Shown here: piece after piece, positions 7,408 through 15,345 of the stretch
How the letters are laid out: every line of letters starts with the position of its first letter
Numbering within the stretch: position 1 is the first letter of the stretch
Assembly: GCA_018646625.1 (NCBI GenBank)
Contig: JABGUJ010000002.1
Span: forward strand, 412,843 to 476,842
Source of the DNA: Candidatus Woesearchaeota archaeon
GTDB lineage: Archaea; Nanobdellota; Nanobdellia; Woesearchaeales; JABGUJ01
Reading direction: 5' to 3'
Length of the DNA stretch: 64,000 nucleotides
The notes under the pieces: generated by a model
The model's database searches: none
Seen by the model: only the letters and a program-made list of their open reading frames with translations
What the model was told of the DNA's origin: nothing
Position numbers and translations under genes: made by a program

Positions 7408-8040
7408 CTAAATATAATTTGAAACTTCATCCGTTGTTGTTAGAAGTGCACCAGCCTGTTGCCAAGCATCCAGAGTAGCCTCTAAAGGTAGTCCAGGTAA
7501 TTCTTTTATGGCGTCAGTTGGCACGTATACTTCCACGCCCCGTTCTAGAAGTCCTTGAACAGCAAAGTCTACACAAACATTTGTTGCAACACCATAAACT
7601 ATTGCTCTGTCAGGTGCAATTGTGCTTAGAACTTCTTCAGTATGCGGGTTGCCTTCGAAAACATCAAATGCATCTTTGTATAATACAATATTCCTCGTGT
7701 TTGTTACTGCTTTCGCATCAACACTTTCCTGTTGCCAATCAACTTTGTAAGCATCTTTGGGTTGAGTTGAAGGCACGTAATCCGCACCTTTTGTTTCCGT
7801 CAAACAATGTGGCGGGAAGGTTGTTTGATAGTTAGGTTCGTCAGAAAATTCCGCAGAGTCTTTGTTATGCCAATCAGCACTATTTACAACTTTGATATCT
7901 TCATTTTCCGCGAGTTCAGTTAATTTTTCTAAGTTAGGTTCAATACTTCTTGCACCCTCTACAGGTAATGTGCCTTTGAAGCTGTCATCACTCCTCATAA
8001 AATCGTATTGCGTGTCTACGTTCCAAAAGATTGTTTTCAT
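7408..8040 (-). CDS. pncA: Nicotinamidase
   Basis: A 210-residue isochorismatase-fold amidase that converts nicotinamide to nicotinic acid, the entry step of the cluster. The catalytic triad is visible as D9 (NVDTQYDF), K122 (YKDAFD) and C156 (ATNVCVDFA). Metal ligands are probably D56 and H58 (DWH) with H78 (FPPH). It is the first gene of the six-gene run to nadK; an imperfect NrtR-type operator lies about 28 bases upstream of the start, followed by an AGGAGGT ribosome-binding site. Confidence 0.93.
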   Translation of the reverse strand: MKTIFWNVDTQYDFMRSDDSFKGTLPVEGARSIEPNLEKLTELAENEDIKVVNSADWHNKDSAEFSDEPNYQTTFPPHCLTETKGADYVPSTQPKDAYKVDWQQESVDAKAVTNTRNIVLYKDAFDVFEGNPHTEEVLSTIAPDRAIVYGVATNVCVDFAVQGLLERGVEVYVPTDAIKELPGLPLEATLDAWQQAGALLTTTDEVSNYI

Positions 8041-8067
8041 TTTGTTTACCTCCTCGATTTGTTGTTA

Positions 8068-8082
8068 GTGTGGTTAATACAC
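8068..8082. promoter_or_regulatory. Imperfect NrtR-type operator before pncA
   Basis: GTGTGG-TTA-ATACAC has one perfect half-site and a left arm two bases off the GTGTAT-N3-ATACAC consensus seen three more times nearby. Flanking A and T extend the symmetry by one pair. It lies in the 50-base gap between pncB and pncA and so could control the pncA-nadK operon. Confidence 0.6.
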
Positions 8083-8090
8083 TTACTACT

Positions 8091-9452
8091 TTATTGAAAT
8101 CTAGTTTGAGATGTTTCATCTTGATGTGCATATCTGCCAGTTAGTTCGTCAACTAGCGAGTTTAGTTGTGGAGATGTTTCAACAGCATATTGTTCTGCAG
8201 CCCTAACTCCTTTAACAGTCCCAGGCATTTTTGCAACGCAATCTTGCGCATACTCTCTGATATCTACCAAAGACCGTTTAGCAGATACTCTTTGTCCATC
8301 TTTTACAACCAGTTCTAAAAGTGGCGTTCCTTGAACTTCTTCCCCATCTAGAGCTAAGATGTCATGAGAATAGTCTCCATCTTCATCATCTACTCTGTAC
8401 ACTTGTTTCTTTCCTGGATACGTTTTCTTACCAGGGGCAAGTTTTATTTTTGCACCACCATCATCTTCTACAAGTTTGTATACTCCTGAGATGGCAGCAA
8501 CAGGTTTCGCAGTGATCATTTCAGTACCAACACCATAACCATCTATTTGCGCACCAGAATTAATCAAATCATCAATCTTGTATTCGTTTAAGTCATTGCT
8601 TGCAACAACTCTAACATAATCACAACCTTCTTCATCTAGAATTTCTCGTACTTTTATTGAGAGGTCACCAAGATCTCCCGAGTCTAATCTTACTGCACCA
8701 AGTTTCTTTCCGTTTGCTTCTAGTTCTTTAGCCACAATTGATGCGTTTCTTGCACCTTGTTCAGTGTCATAGGTGTCAATAAGTAGTGTTGCGTTATCAG
8801 GAAATGTTTTCACATACGCTCGAAATGCATCAAGTTCAGTTGGAAAACTCATAACAAAACTGTGAGCGTGTGTTCCAGATATCGGAATACCATATTCCTT
8901 ACCTGCTTTAACATTACTAGTAGCAACTGCGCCTCCAATGTATGTGGCCCTTGCACCTTTCATGGCTCCATCTTCTTCTTGTCCTCTTCTTAATCCAAAG
9001 TCAACAACTTTTGCATCTCCTGCAGCACTTGCAACTCTGTTTGCTTTTGTAGCCACCATGGTTTGAAAGTTGATTGTGTTTAGTAATGCGGATTCTAGAA
9101 ACTGTGCTTGAGTTCGCTTTGCAGTAACTCTCATGATTGGGGTGTTGGGTGCGAAAGGAGTTCCTTCAGGCACCGCATGAATTTCTCCTTCAAACTTAAA
9201 ATCTGCAAGAACATCTAAGAATTCTTCCGCAAACATACCTTGTTGTCTTAGATAATCAATATCATCTTCTTGAAATTGTATATTGGTTGCATAATCAATT
9301 GCATCTTCAATTCCATTTGCAATAAAAAATCCCCAGTCTTGTGGGAGTTTTCTCACAAATAGATCAAAAGTTGCAGTGTCATCTTTTTGATTATCAAAGT
9401 ATGCAGCATTCATTGTTATTTGATATAAATCCGTTAATAGTGTTTTGTTCAT
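8091..9452 (-). CDS. pncB: Nicotinate phosphoribosyltransferase
   Basis: A 453-residue enzyme that joins nicotinic acid with PRPP to give nicotinate mononucleotide. It begins with the family hallmark TDLYQITM (7-14) and carries GTHAHSFVMSFP around residue 192, VDFGLRRGQEEDGA earlier and VRLDSGDLGDLS near 254-265, all typical of PncB. With PncA, NadM and NadE it completes the Preiss-Handler salvage route. It has its own promoter region with two perfect NrtR-type operators and a ribosome-binding site (AAAGGAG). Confidence 0.95.
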   Translation of the reverse strand: MNKTLLTDLYQITMNAAYFDNQKDDTATFDLFVRKLPQDWGFFIANGIEDAIDYATNIQFQEDDIDYLRQQGMFAEEFLDVLADFKFEGEIHAVPEGTPFAPNTPIMRVTAKRTQAQFLESALLNTINFQTMVATKANRVASAAGDAKVVDFGLRRGQEEDGAMKGARATYIGGAVATSNVKAGKEYGIPISGTHAHSFVMSFPTELDAFRAYVKTFPDNATLLIDTYDTEQGARNASIVAKELEANGKKLGAVRLDSGDLGDLSIKVREILDEEGCDYVRVVASNDLNEYKIDDLINSGAQIDGYGVGTEMITAKPVAAISGVYKLVEDDGGAKIKLAPGKKTYPGKKQVYRVDDEDGDYSHDILALDGEEVQGTPLLELVVKDGQRVSAKRSLVDIREYAQDCVAKMPGTVKGVRAAEQYAVETSPQLNSLVDELTGRYAHQDETSQTRFQ

Positions 9453-9466
9453 TTTGAGTCTCCTTT

Positions 9467-9481
9467 GTGTATTATATACAC
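9467..9481. promoter_or_regulatory. NrtR-type operator, pncB proximal
   Basis: GTGTAT-TAT-ATACAC is a perfect inverted repeat with 6-bp arms, just upstream of the pncB ribosome-binding site. Binding here would cover the transcription start region. Confidence 0.72.
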
Positions 9482-9591
9482 TTACTATCTGATTTTTTTA
9501 GCCCAAATAAAGCAAAATAAAGGTTTTAGGCCTTTTATTGCCCTATTCAGGCATATTAGGTGGGAAAACCACCAATGTGTTTAACCACTTA

Positions 9592-9606
9592 GTGTATAGT
9601 ATACAC
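9592..9606. promoter_or_regulatory. NrtR-type operator, pncB distal
   Basis: GTGTAT-AGT-ATACAC is a second perfect copy, 125 bases from the proximal one and 51 bases from the nrtR stop codon. Two sites could allow looping or cooperative binding, which is inference. Confidence 0.7.
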
Positions 9607-9656
9607 CAACAACTATTTAAACTTTTCTATGGTTCAGAATAACAATATATAAAGAA

Positions 9657-10337
9657 CTAAACAAAGACTTGAATCTTGTCTTTTAGTGTGCTGAATTTCT
9701 TGGTTCTGAACTTGTGTAATAAAGCAGGCCTATGAGCGCCCTCCATCTTTGTTTCTTTAGTTTCCTGCAAGAAATCAAGAGCTTTTATTCTCTTTCTAAA
9801 GTTTCGTTTATCTAACTCTTTTCCTAGCACAACTTCGTAAAGAGTTTGCAACTCAGATAATGTAAACTTATCAGGTAATAATTGTGCTGCGATGTTAGTC
9901 GTTTGAATATCATATCTTAACTCTTGCAAGCAATCAGAAAGAATCATATTATGGTCAAAAGCCAAAGTTTTAATATCTTCTACAGGAATCCATTCTGCAA
10001 CTAGAGCGTCGGTATCTGCTTTTAATTTAAACTTTTCAGAGTCTATTAATGCAATGTAAACAACAGTAACAACACGACCTCTTGGATCTCTGCTAACATC
10101 ACCATACGCATTTAGCTTCTTCATAAAAATATTCTTGACTCCTGTTTCTTCTTCAAGTTCTCTTGCCGCAGCATCTTCTAAATTTTCGTTGTTTTCAACG
10201 AAACCACCAGGTATTGCATATTGACCTTTGAATGGATCATACTTTCTCCGGATTAGAAGTAGATTTAATTCGCCTTGAATTACAGTAAATACCGCAACAT
10301 CTGCTGCCAGTTTTATCTTTTGCTTAGATGACCCCAT
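9657..10337 (-). CDS. nrtR: NrtR-type Nudix transcriptional regulator of NAD metabolism
   Basis: A 226-residue protein with an N-terminal Nudix domain (box G46 to V68 counting from a TTG one codon upstream, GX5EX7REUXEEXGU intact) and a C-terminal winged helix (about 155-226, with TLSELQTLYEVV and KRNFRKRIKAL). This is the architecture of NrtR, which in bacteria senses ADP-ribose and represses NAD genes. It sits directly upstream of the NAD cluster, and four GTGTAT-N3-ATACAC sites flank pncA, pncB and its own start. I chose the ATG at 10337. A fully intact Nudix box is notable because many NrtR proteins have a degenerate one, so it may also hydrolyse its ligand. Confidence 0.88.
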   Translation of the reverse strand: MGSSKQKIKLAADVAVFTVIQGELNLLLIRRKYDPFKGQYAIPGGFVENNENLEDAAARELEEETGVKNIFMKKLNAYGDVSRDPRGRVVTVVYIALIDSEKFKLKADTDALVAEWIPVEDIKTLAFDHNMILSDCLQELRYDIQTTNIAAQLLPDKFTLSELQTLYEVVLGKELDKRNFRKRIKALDFLQETKETKMEGAHRPALLHKFRTKKFSTLKDKIQVFV

Positions 10338-10342
10338 CAAAA

Positions 10343-10357
10343 GTGTATTAGATACAC
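10343..10357. promoter_or_regulatory. NrtR-type operator at the nrtR promoter
   Basis: GTGTAT-TAG-ATACAC lies between a TATA box (TTTATAAA at 10360-10367) and the nrtR start codon six bases away, so bound repressor would cover the start of a leaderless transcript. This implies autoregulation. Confidence 0.72.
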
Positions 10358-10438
10358 CATTTATAAATCTTGTGAGGTGAATACAACAAAACCTTTTTAA
10401 AGCATTTCAGCTCATATTGTATAAAAAGAGGTGTTAAA

Positions 10439-11005
10439 ATGGGTGGAATGTTATCTCTGTTGATTTTTGTGATTATATTATTAGTTTTGTTAATACTACT
10501 TTTCTTAATGATAAGAAGAGTTTCTAGACTAGGTGAAGGTGTTTCTAGGATTGAAAAGTTTGAAAAACAAGAATCTCAAGATATTAATGAGATTAAAGCA
10601 GGAATGTCAAGATCTTCTATGGATTATCGAACTGATTTGTCAAGAATTGAAAAATTGACTAAGCAAATTGACTCTGAGTTGGCGCAACTTGAAAAAATGA
10701 GGGGCGTTAGTAGGGATAAGTTTAGAGCTGTAGCATCACAATCAGATGTTGTTAAACCAGTGAAAATGACCGCACCTCCTACGTATAAGCGGGTTGTTGC
10801 TAAGAAATCTCCTGTTGCTAAAAAGCAAAGAGTTGTGATTAGTGTTAAAAGAAAGAAACCTGTGAAGAAAAAAGTAGTTGTTAGAGTTCGAAAACCGGCT
10901 AAGAAGAAAGCTGTGAAGAAAAAAGTTGTTAAAAGAAAGCCTGTTAAAAAAAAAGTAGCTAAGAAGAAGGCTACTAAGAAAAAAACAACTAAGAGAAAAC
11001 GCTAA
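10439..11005 (+). CDS. Membrane-anchored protein with lysine-rich histone H1-like tail
   Basis: A 188-residue protein in three parts: one strongly hydrophobic helix (about residues 4-25), a helical, coiled-coil-like section (26-90), then about 75 residues of Lys/Val/Ala/Pro/Arg repeats such as KKKVVKRKPVKKK and KKKATKKKTTKRKR, similar in composition to histone H1 tails and bacterial AlgP-like proteins. A TATA box and GAGGTG ribosome-binding site precede it. The basic tail probably faces the cytoplasm and could bind DNA or RNA at the membrane. I do not know a characterised homologue. Confidence 0.75.
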   Translation: MGGMLSLLIFVIILLVLLILLFLMIRRVSRLGEGVSRIEKFEKQESQDINEIKAGMSRSSMDYRTDLSRIEKLTKQIDSELAQLEKMRGVSRDKFRAVASQSDVVKPVKMTAPPTYKRVVAKKSPVAKKQRVVISVKRKKPVKKKVVVRVRKPAKKKAVKKKVVKRKPVKKKVAKKKATKKKTTKRKR

Positions 11006-11014
11006 TTTCTTTTT

Positions 11015-11659
11015 TTATTTTTCTTCTGATTTTATGTATCCCTTAAGCAGCATTCTGCCCGGTGTGGAAAGACTAATCTTAACTTTCCCTTTAACTTCTT
11101 CAGTATCAACTAAACCCATTGTCTTTAACCCTTCAGATTTTAGATTACCGTTAATGTGATATGAAATAAGAGGTAGAGACATTCCCGATCGTTTTGATAG
11201 TTCATCCAAAGAAGCGCAGCAACTTTTGTCGTGCATTATTTTTAGAAGACTCATCTTCTTTTCACCAATGTCTTTGTAGTATGAAAATTTTAGAACAGGT
11301 AACATCATTAGTGCATCTCCTTGTACCGCGAATGCTTTTAATCCATTAACAAAAGCAGCAGATGTTGCAGCACATCTTGATTCTCTGTCTCCAGTTGAGA
11401 CGTTGATCATCAAGTCTCCAGGATCAAATTGTTTTAGCTTTGCTACCTCTTTGAAGATTGCTTCCCAGATGTTTCCTTCAATCTCAACAATTCTTGTTGG
11501 GACTTTAAATTTGTCTAATGACTCTTTTGTTTCATTAGCCACGTCTAGTTTATCTTTAGGTGCTAGAAGAATAACTCGTTCAGTAGGGAACTCTCTAATG
11601 CTTACAAAAATATCTTCTATGTAATCCCCAACAGGCGCAATGATTGTCTTTTTGCTCAT
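11015..11659 (-). CDS. CARF-like sensor with C-terminal HTH (regulator)
   Basis: A 214-residue protein. The N-terminal part (1-130) looks like a Rossmann-type CARF domain: KTIIAPVGD near the start, alternating strands and helices, and MINVSTGDRESRCAATSAAF, which matches the conserved N-x-S/T-G loop. The C-terminal 75 residues form a winged helix (SLDELSKRSGMSLPLISYHI). The closest match I can name is the archaeal DUF6293/HFX_2341-like group, related to Csa3. No cas gene or CRISPR array is present in the window. A 21-base promoter element identical to that of the adjacent MFS gene lies 22 bases before its ATG. Confidence 0.7.
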   Translation of the reverse strand: MSKKTIIAPVGDYIEDIFVSIREFPTERVILLAPKDKLDVANETKESLDKFKVPTRIVEIEGNIWEAIFKEVAKLKQFDPGDLMINVSTGDRESRCAATSAAFVNGLKAFAVQGDALMMLPVLKFSYYKDIGEKKMSLLKIMHDKSCCASLDELSKRSGMSLPLISYHINGNLKSEGLKTMGLVDTEEVKGKVKISLSTPGRMLLKGYIKSEEK

Positions 11660-11680
11660 GTATTGGTTTATAGAGAGTTT

Positions 11681-11701
11681 GTTTATTAAATCTTTTGTTT
11701 A
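11681..11701 (-). promoter_or_regulatory. Shared 21-base promoter element, copy 1
   Basis: This 21-base AT-rich element is identical to 12907-12927 and occupies -22 to -42 relative to the start codon of the CARF-HTH gene. It spans the expected BRE/TATA position of a leaderless archaeal promoter (minus strand reads AAAAGATTTAATAAAC). Confidence 0.65.
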
Positions 11702-11709
11702 TAATATTT

Positions 11710-12885
11710 CTAAGGTTTATCTTTTACAAACATGAACAATGCGATTGCAATAATCATAAATGAAGTGCTAATCGCATATGCGGTGTTAATGTTCCAAAGA
11801 TCCGCACAATAGCCTATAAAAGGTGTTACAACCCCCATACCGAGCCTACTCACTAAGTTATTTATTGACAGCACTGTGGCGCGTTTTGAAGATGGTATTT
11901 CTATATTCAAAAAATGCTCCATTATGGGACCTCTCAGACCATAAAATATTGATGTAATAACCAAGAACACTATTGCAAGAACCCCATTAGTCAAAGTTGC
12001 AATGAATAAAAAGACCATTGTTAGAATTGTTGCTATGATAAGTGTGTTTTTGTTGCCCAACCACTCAGACACTCTATGAGAGAAAAAGAATCCGACTGAC
12101 GAACAAGCGTATGTGAATCCAAATACTATTCCAAAGTATTCAATAGGGATGTTCTTGAAATCAAAAAATAGAGGTTTAAGTAAATGAATAGACTCACCAA
12201 ATGCAATTATTATTAGACCTGCAGCAATTAGAAGTAGGAGCTGTTTATTATTCAGAACCACTCTCGACGAGTTCCGCATTTGTTTGAATATATTTCTATG
12301 AATTTCTTTTTTGTATTTTGGTTCCTCGATAAACAAAGTAACGATTAATGCGATAATGAAAGGAATAAGCGATAATAGAATTGGTAGTTTTAGTGAAAAC
12401 GTTGCAAAGAATCCTCCAGCAACGGATCCAATTATTGCACCGAAAGGCCACAGAGAATTCAAGATGCCCGTGATTTTCTTGTAATGTTTCTCTTTCTTTT
12501 CTTGTTTTAGAGTATCATATATTATTGATGAATCTGTTCCGCTAACTAATGCAGCACCTGCCGCGGTTAAGATTGCAAAAATCACAAACATCGCCATACT
12601 ACCCCCTATGTAAAGGAACACTATGCCCGAGGTAAAGATTAAGTTTGCAAGAAGATATGTCTTTTTTCTACCAAACAAGTCGGCGATTGCCCCGGTTGGA
12701 ATCTCTAAAATTGCCGCAGTAATAGCTTGGACGGTGAATATCAGCGCCACATTTGTAACCGAAAATAATTCTTTTTCAATATATAATGCAAGAATTGGAA
12801 TAAAGAAGGTAAAGCCTATTATAAATTCTATAATTCCAACTAAAGCTATGTTTCTTGACTTTATCTTGAATTTTCTAAACAACAT
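11710..12885 (-). CDS. Major facilitator superfamily transporter
   Basis: A 391-residue membrane protein with about 12 hydrophobic segments. The loop between segments 2 and 3 carries PTGAIADLFGRKKTYL, matching the MFS signature G-x-x-x-D-x-x-G-R-K/R. It is probably a drug or metabolite exporter; the substrate is unknown. It lies just upstream of the CARF-HTH regulator gene, with which it shares an identical promoter element at the same distance from the start codon, so the two are probably co-regulated. Confidence 0.88.
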   Translation of the reverse strand: MLFRKFKIKSRNIALVGIIEFIIGFTFFIPILALYIEKELFSVTNVALIFTVQAITAAILEIPTGAIADLFGRKKTYLLANLIFTSGIVFLYIGGSMAMFVIFAILTAAGAALVSGTDSSIIYDTLKQEKKEKHYKKITGILNSLWPFGAIIGSVAGGFFATFSLKLPILLSLIPFIIALIVTLFIEEPKYKKEIHRNIFKQMRNSSRVVLNNKQLLLLIAAGLIIIAFGESIHLLKPLFFDFKNIPIEYFGIVFGFTYACSSVGFFFSHRVSEWLGNKNTLIIATILTMVFLFIATLTNGVLAIVFLVITSIFYGLRGPIMEHFLNIEIPSSKRATVLSINNLVSRLGMGVVTPFIGYCADLWNINTAYAISTSFMIIAIALFMFVKDKP

Positions 12886-12906
12886 CCTAGAATGTATCTT
12901 TAATTC

Positions 12907-12927
12907 GTTTATTAAATCTTTTGTTTA
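12907..12927 (-). promoter_or_regulatory. Shared 21-base promoter element, copy 2
   Basis: Exact copy of the element at 11681-11701, again at -22 to -42, here before the MFS gene. It overlaps the last bases of the upstream Nudix gene. Flanking bases do not match, so this is not simply a longer duplication. Confidence 0.65.
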
Positions 12928-13431
12928 ATTAAGTCCAGAAATAAATGCCTTAACGGCCGCAATAAAAGTAGGTGCGCAATTATCTGCGTCTTCGGCCACT
13001 ATTTTTGATATTTCGTCTAGAGAGATTGCCTCAAAATATTGTACTTCTCTAGGATCAGGTTTGAAGACGTTAATGTCTACTTCGTTTTTTGTTGTAAAGA
13101 TTGAGAATATTGCTTTATAATGATCTTCATCGTACTTGAACTCGGCTACTTTTTCAACATCAAACGATACACTAGCCTCTTCTTTAAATTCTCTTAATGC
13201 TGCTTGCTCGTAAGATTCTTCTGCAGAAACTTTTCCGCCAATGCCGCAAGTCCATGTATTAGGAAATGGATGTTTGTCTTTTGCTCGCATTGCAAAGATA
13301 AATTTGTTGTTTTCCCCTTTAGGTATGACTAAAGAAACTTTGTGAGGAAACATTCTTTCTTTTAGCTCAGCTATTGGGCGCTTCGCCACTAAGTTTCCAT
13401 CCCAGTCAATCTCTTCAATTAGTTCAGTCAT
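12925..13431 (-). CDS. Nudix hydrolase, IPP isomerase-like
   Basis: A 168-residue Nudix-fold protein. The stretch KHPFPNTWTCGIGGKVSAEE and the box ending AALREFKEEASV resemble the type I isopentenyl diphosphate isomerase and related Nudix group. The typical IDI catalytic Cys/Glu set is not fully evident, so hydrolysis of a nucleotide or alcohol diphosphate is equally possible. No membrane or signal segments are seen. It stands alone, upstream of the MFS gene on the same strand. Confidence 0.78.
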   Translation of the reverse strand: MTELIEEIDWDGNLVAKRPIAELKERMFPHKVSLVIPKGENNKFIFAMRAKDKHPFPNTWTCGIGGKVSAEESYEQAALREFKEEASVSFDVEKVAEFKYDEDHYKAIFSIFTTKNEVDINVFKPDPREVQYFEAISLDEISKIVAEDADNCAPTFIAAVKAFISGLN

Positions 13432-13458
13432 ATCTTTGCTCTATTGTAGTAATTTATA

Positions 13459-14442
13459 TTATTTATGCTTTAAAGAGAATGCTAAGTATCTCGCAATATA
13501 GTGTAAGGGGCTTGTTCTGAACATGTTGAGTTGATAGCCACAAGAGGAGAAGCAATCCTCGCATTCAGGGTAAGAAGTATGTTGAAGTTGGTGAATTTGT
13601 TCTGGTGTTATGGTATCTGCTATTCCAGACTTTCCAGATAGTCTGCTGCAAAGATCAATATGATTATCAGTACTAACAACCAACGTTTTTTCACAGCTCC
13701 ATTCTATTGGTTGTTGTAACCATTGCTGTCCTTTTGTAAAGTAAGATGGAAAGTTTAATACAATTCCTCCAGGTTTGGCTTCTTGTTCTAATAATCTTAA
13801 TAGGGGTTCTAGATCTGATTGGTTGTATGGTGTTCTTTCTTCTTCTGGTGAGTTGAACATAAAACCAAAAGTTATTGGTACGTTGTATTCTTTGCAAAAA
13901 TCTAGTAATCTTCTTGCGTCTTCAACTGCTTCTTGTTGTGGTAAAATTACAGAGTGCAAAATACAACCAACACCTTGTTGTTGTGCATGTTGAATTATTC
14001 TTGGAAAGTTAGGGTTAGCTTCAACAGATTTTCTTGAGAAAGGATTTTCTTTGTATGTGTCAACCGAGATTTCCATTAAATTTAATCCTGCAGCCGCATA
14101 TCTTGTTACTACTTCTTTTGTTAGTATGGATCCATTGGTTGTAATTCCAGTGAATAATGCTCTTTTGTTTGCTTTTGCGATTATTTGATCCAAGTCATCT
14201 CTCAGTGTCGGTTCGCCTTTACCCATTAACCAAACTACAGCAATCCCTAAATTATCCAATAAATCTAATCGTTCTGCAAGTTGTTCTAATGTTGGATTTC
14301 TTGCTTTGCCCTCTAGATTGCAATAATCGCAACTAAGATTACAAGTATCAGTTACACCCAGATGAGCGGCAAACGGTCTGTCGTAAATCTTTGCTTGCAA
14401 GTATCTCGTAATGGCTTTTACTAATGTTTTTACAGGTAACAT
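13459..14442 (-). CDS. Radical SAM protein
   Basis: A 327-residue radical SAM enzyme. The cluster motif is CNLSCDYC (C34, C38, C41), followed by WLMGKGEPTL, equivalent to the GGEP motif that binds SAM, and SVDTY in the barrel. The C-terminal part has further cysteines (IDLCSRL, YPECEDCFSSCG) that could bind an auxiliary cluster as in SPASM-like proteins. The reaction is not predictable from sequence. It is divergent from the wHTH gene at 14485 with a short shared promoter region. Confidence 0.85.
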   Translation of the reverse strand: MLPVKTLVKAITRYLQAKIYDRPFAAHLGVTDTCNLSCDYCNLEGKARNPTLEQLAERLDLLDNLGIAVVWLMGKGEPTLRDDLDQIIAKANKRALFTGITTNGSILTKEVVTRYAAAGLNLMEISVDTYKENPFSRKSVEANPNFPRIIQHAQQQGVGCILHSVILPQQEAVEDARRLLDFCKEYNVPITFGFMFNSPEEERTPYNQSDLEPLLRLLEQEAKPGGIVLNFPSYFTKGQQWLQQPIEWSCEKTLVVSTDNHIDLCSRLSGKSGIADTITPEQIHQLQHTSYPECEDCFSSCGYQLNMFRTSPLHYIARYLAFSLKHK

Positions 14443-14484
14443 GTACTGAAAACAAAGTTATTTGGATAAAAAACAGCAGTTTAA

Positions 14485-15345
14485 ATGGTGTTAAACAAAA
14501 CGTTTAAAAATAAACCAATTGTTGATGTGATTATGTTGGCAAATATTTTCCCACCTAAAGAGTCGTTGAAGAATATTGTTATGAACATCTTAATTTCTTG
14601 CAAGGATGAAGAGTTGTCTGTAGAAGAAATCAGATCAAAGATAAAGAAGAATTACAATAAATCTTTTACGTATCAAGGAATAAACAAGATACTAATTCAC
14701 TTTAAAGAGGAGGATATAGTTGAGAGGAAAGATAAGGCTTGGAGAGTAAAGAAAGAATGGTGCAAGGGAATTTGTTCTGTACTGGACAGCTATTCTCAGA
14801 AAGGTCAAGCGCCAGTGTATACGCCAGAGATGAGAACTGTCACGTTCAAATGTGTAGGAGAGGCTTTCGATTTCATACTAAAGAACATTGAGTCTGGAGC
14901 GTTGAAGAATAATGGAGAAGATTTGTTTATTTCTCATGTTAAGAACATTGCATTTTTTGGAATAGATAGTAAACAAAAACAATTATTGAAAAGAATTGCT
15001 AAGAGATCTCGTTGTATGTTTCTCGTTGAGAAGAAAAATATTATTAATAGTTTAATTGCAAAATACTTTAAGACGATTGGTATTGAAGTTTATTTAGGAA
15101 TTCCTCGTTCTACACCGTATACGACAACCATTTATGGAGATACTGTGTATTTAACATACTCTCAAGGAATGGTAGAGTATATGGAAAATATGTACAAAGG
15201 GGTTACTACTAAGAATATGACGGGGTTGATGGACGTGTTTGACGCCATTAAGGAGAATACAAATTATCCTGTTAAGTTCACATTTGAAACAGATAAAGCA
15301 ATTGTTCAACAAACTAAAGAATATTTTTTGAAATTGATTATCTAG
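14485..15345 (+). CDS. wHTH protein with C-terminal sensor-like domain
   Basis: A 286-residue protein. Residues 20-90 form a winged helix (SVEEIRSKIKKNYNKSFTYQ then a basic wing). The rest alternates strands and helices and resembles the effector half of TrmB/ArsR-type archaeal regulators without a clear family match. It has no membrane segment. It is divergent from the radical SAM gene and converges on the Cys-rich lipoprotein gene with a 4-base overlap. Regulation of the neighbouring radical SAM gene is a guess from position. Confidence 0.6.
   Translation: MVLNKTFKNKPIVDVIMLANIFPPKESLKNIVMNILISCKDEELSVEEIRSKIKKNYNKSFTYQGINKILIHFKEEDIVERKDKAWRVKKEWCKGICSVLDSYSQKGQAPVYTPEMRTVTFKCVGEAFDFILKNIESGALKNNGEDLFISHVKNIAFFGIDSKQKQLLKRIAKRSRCMFLVEKKNIINSLIAKYFKTIGIEVYLGIPRSTPYTTTIYGDTVYLTYSQGMVEYMENMYKGVTTKNMTGLMDVFDAIKENTNYPVKFTFETDKAIVQQTKEYFLKLII

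Larger units (their letters stand above)
9453..9656. promoter_or_regulatory. pncB upstream region
   Basis: A 204-base gap between nrtR and pncB, both on the minus strand. It holds two perfect 15-base operators (9467-9481 and 9592-9606), a small hairpin (GGTGG-GAAAA-CCACC at 9559-9573) and an AT-rich near-palindrome around 9516-9540 that may end the nrtR transcript. No gene is seen. Confidence 0.6.

Noticed and set aside
9559-9573. GGTGG-GAAAA-CCACC hairpin as a riboswitch or terminator
   Set aside because: Only five pairs and no U tract; archaeal termination does not need it. I mention it only within the intergenic description.
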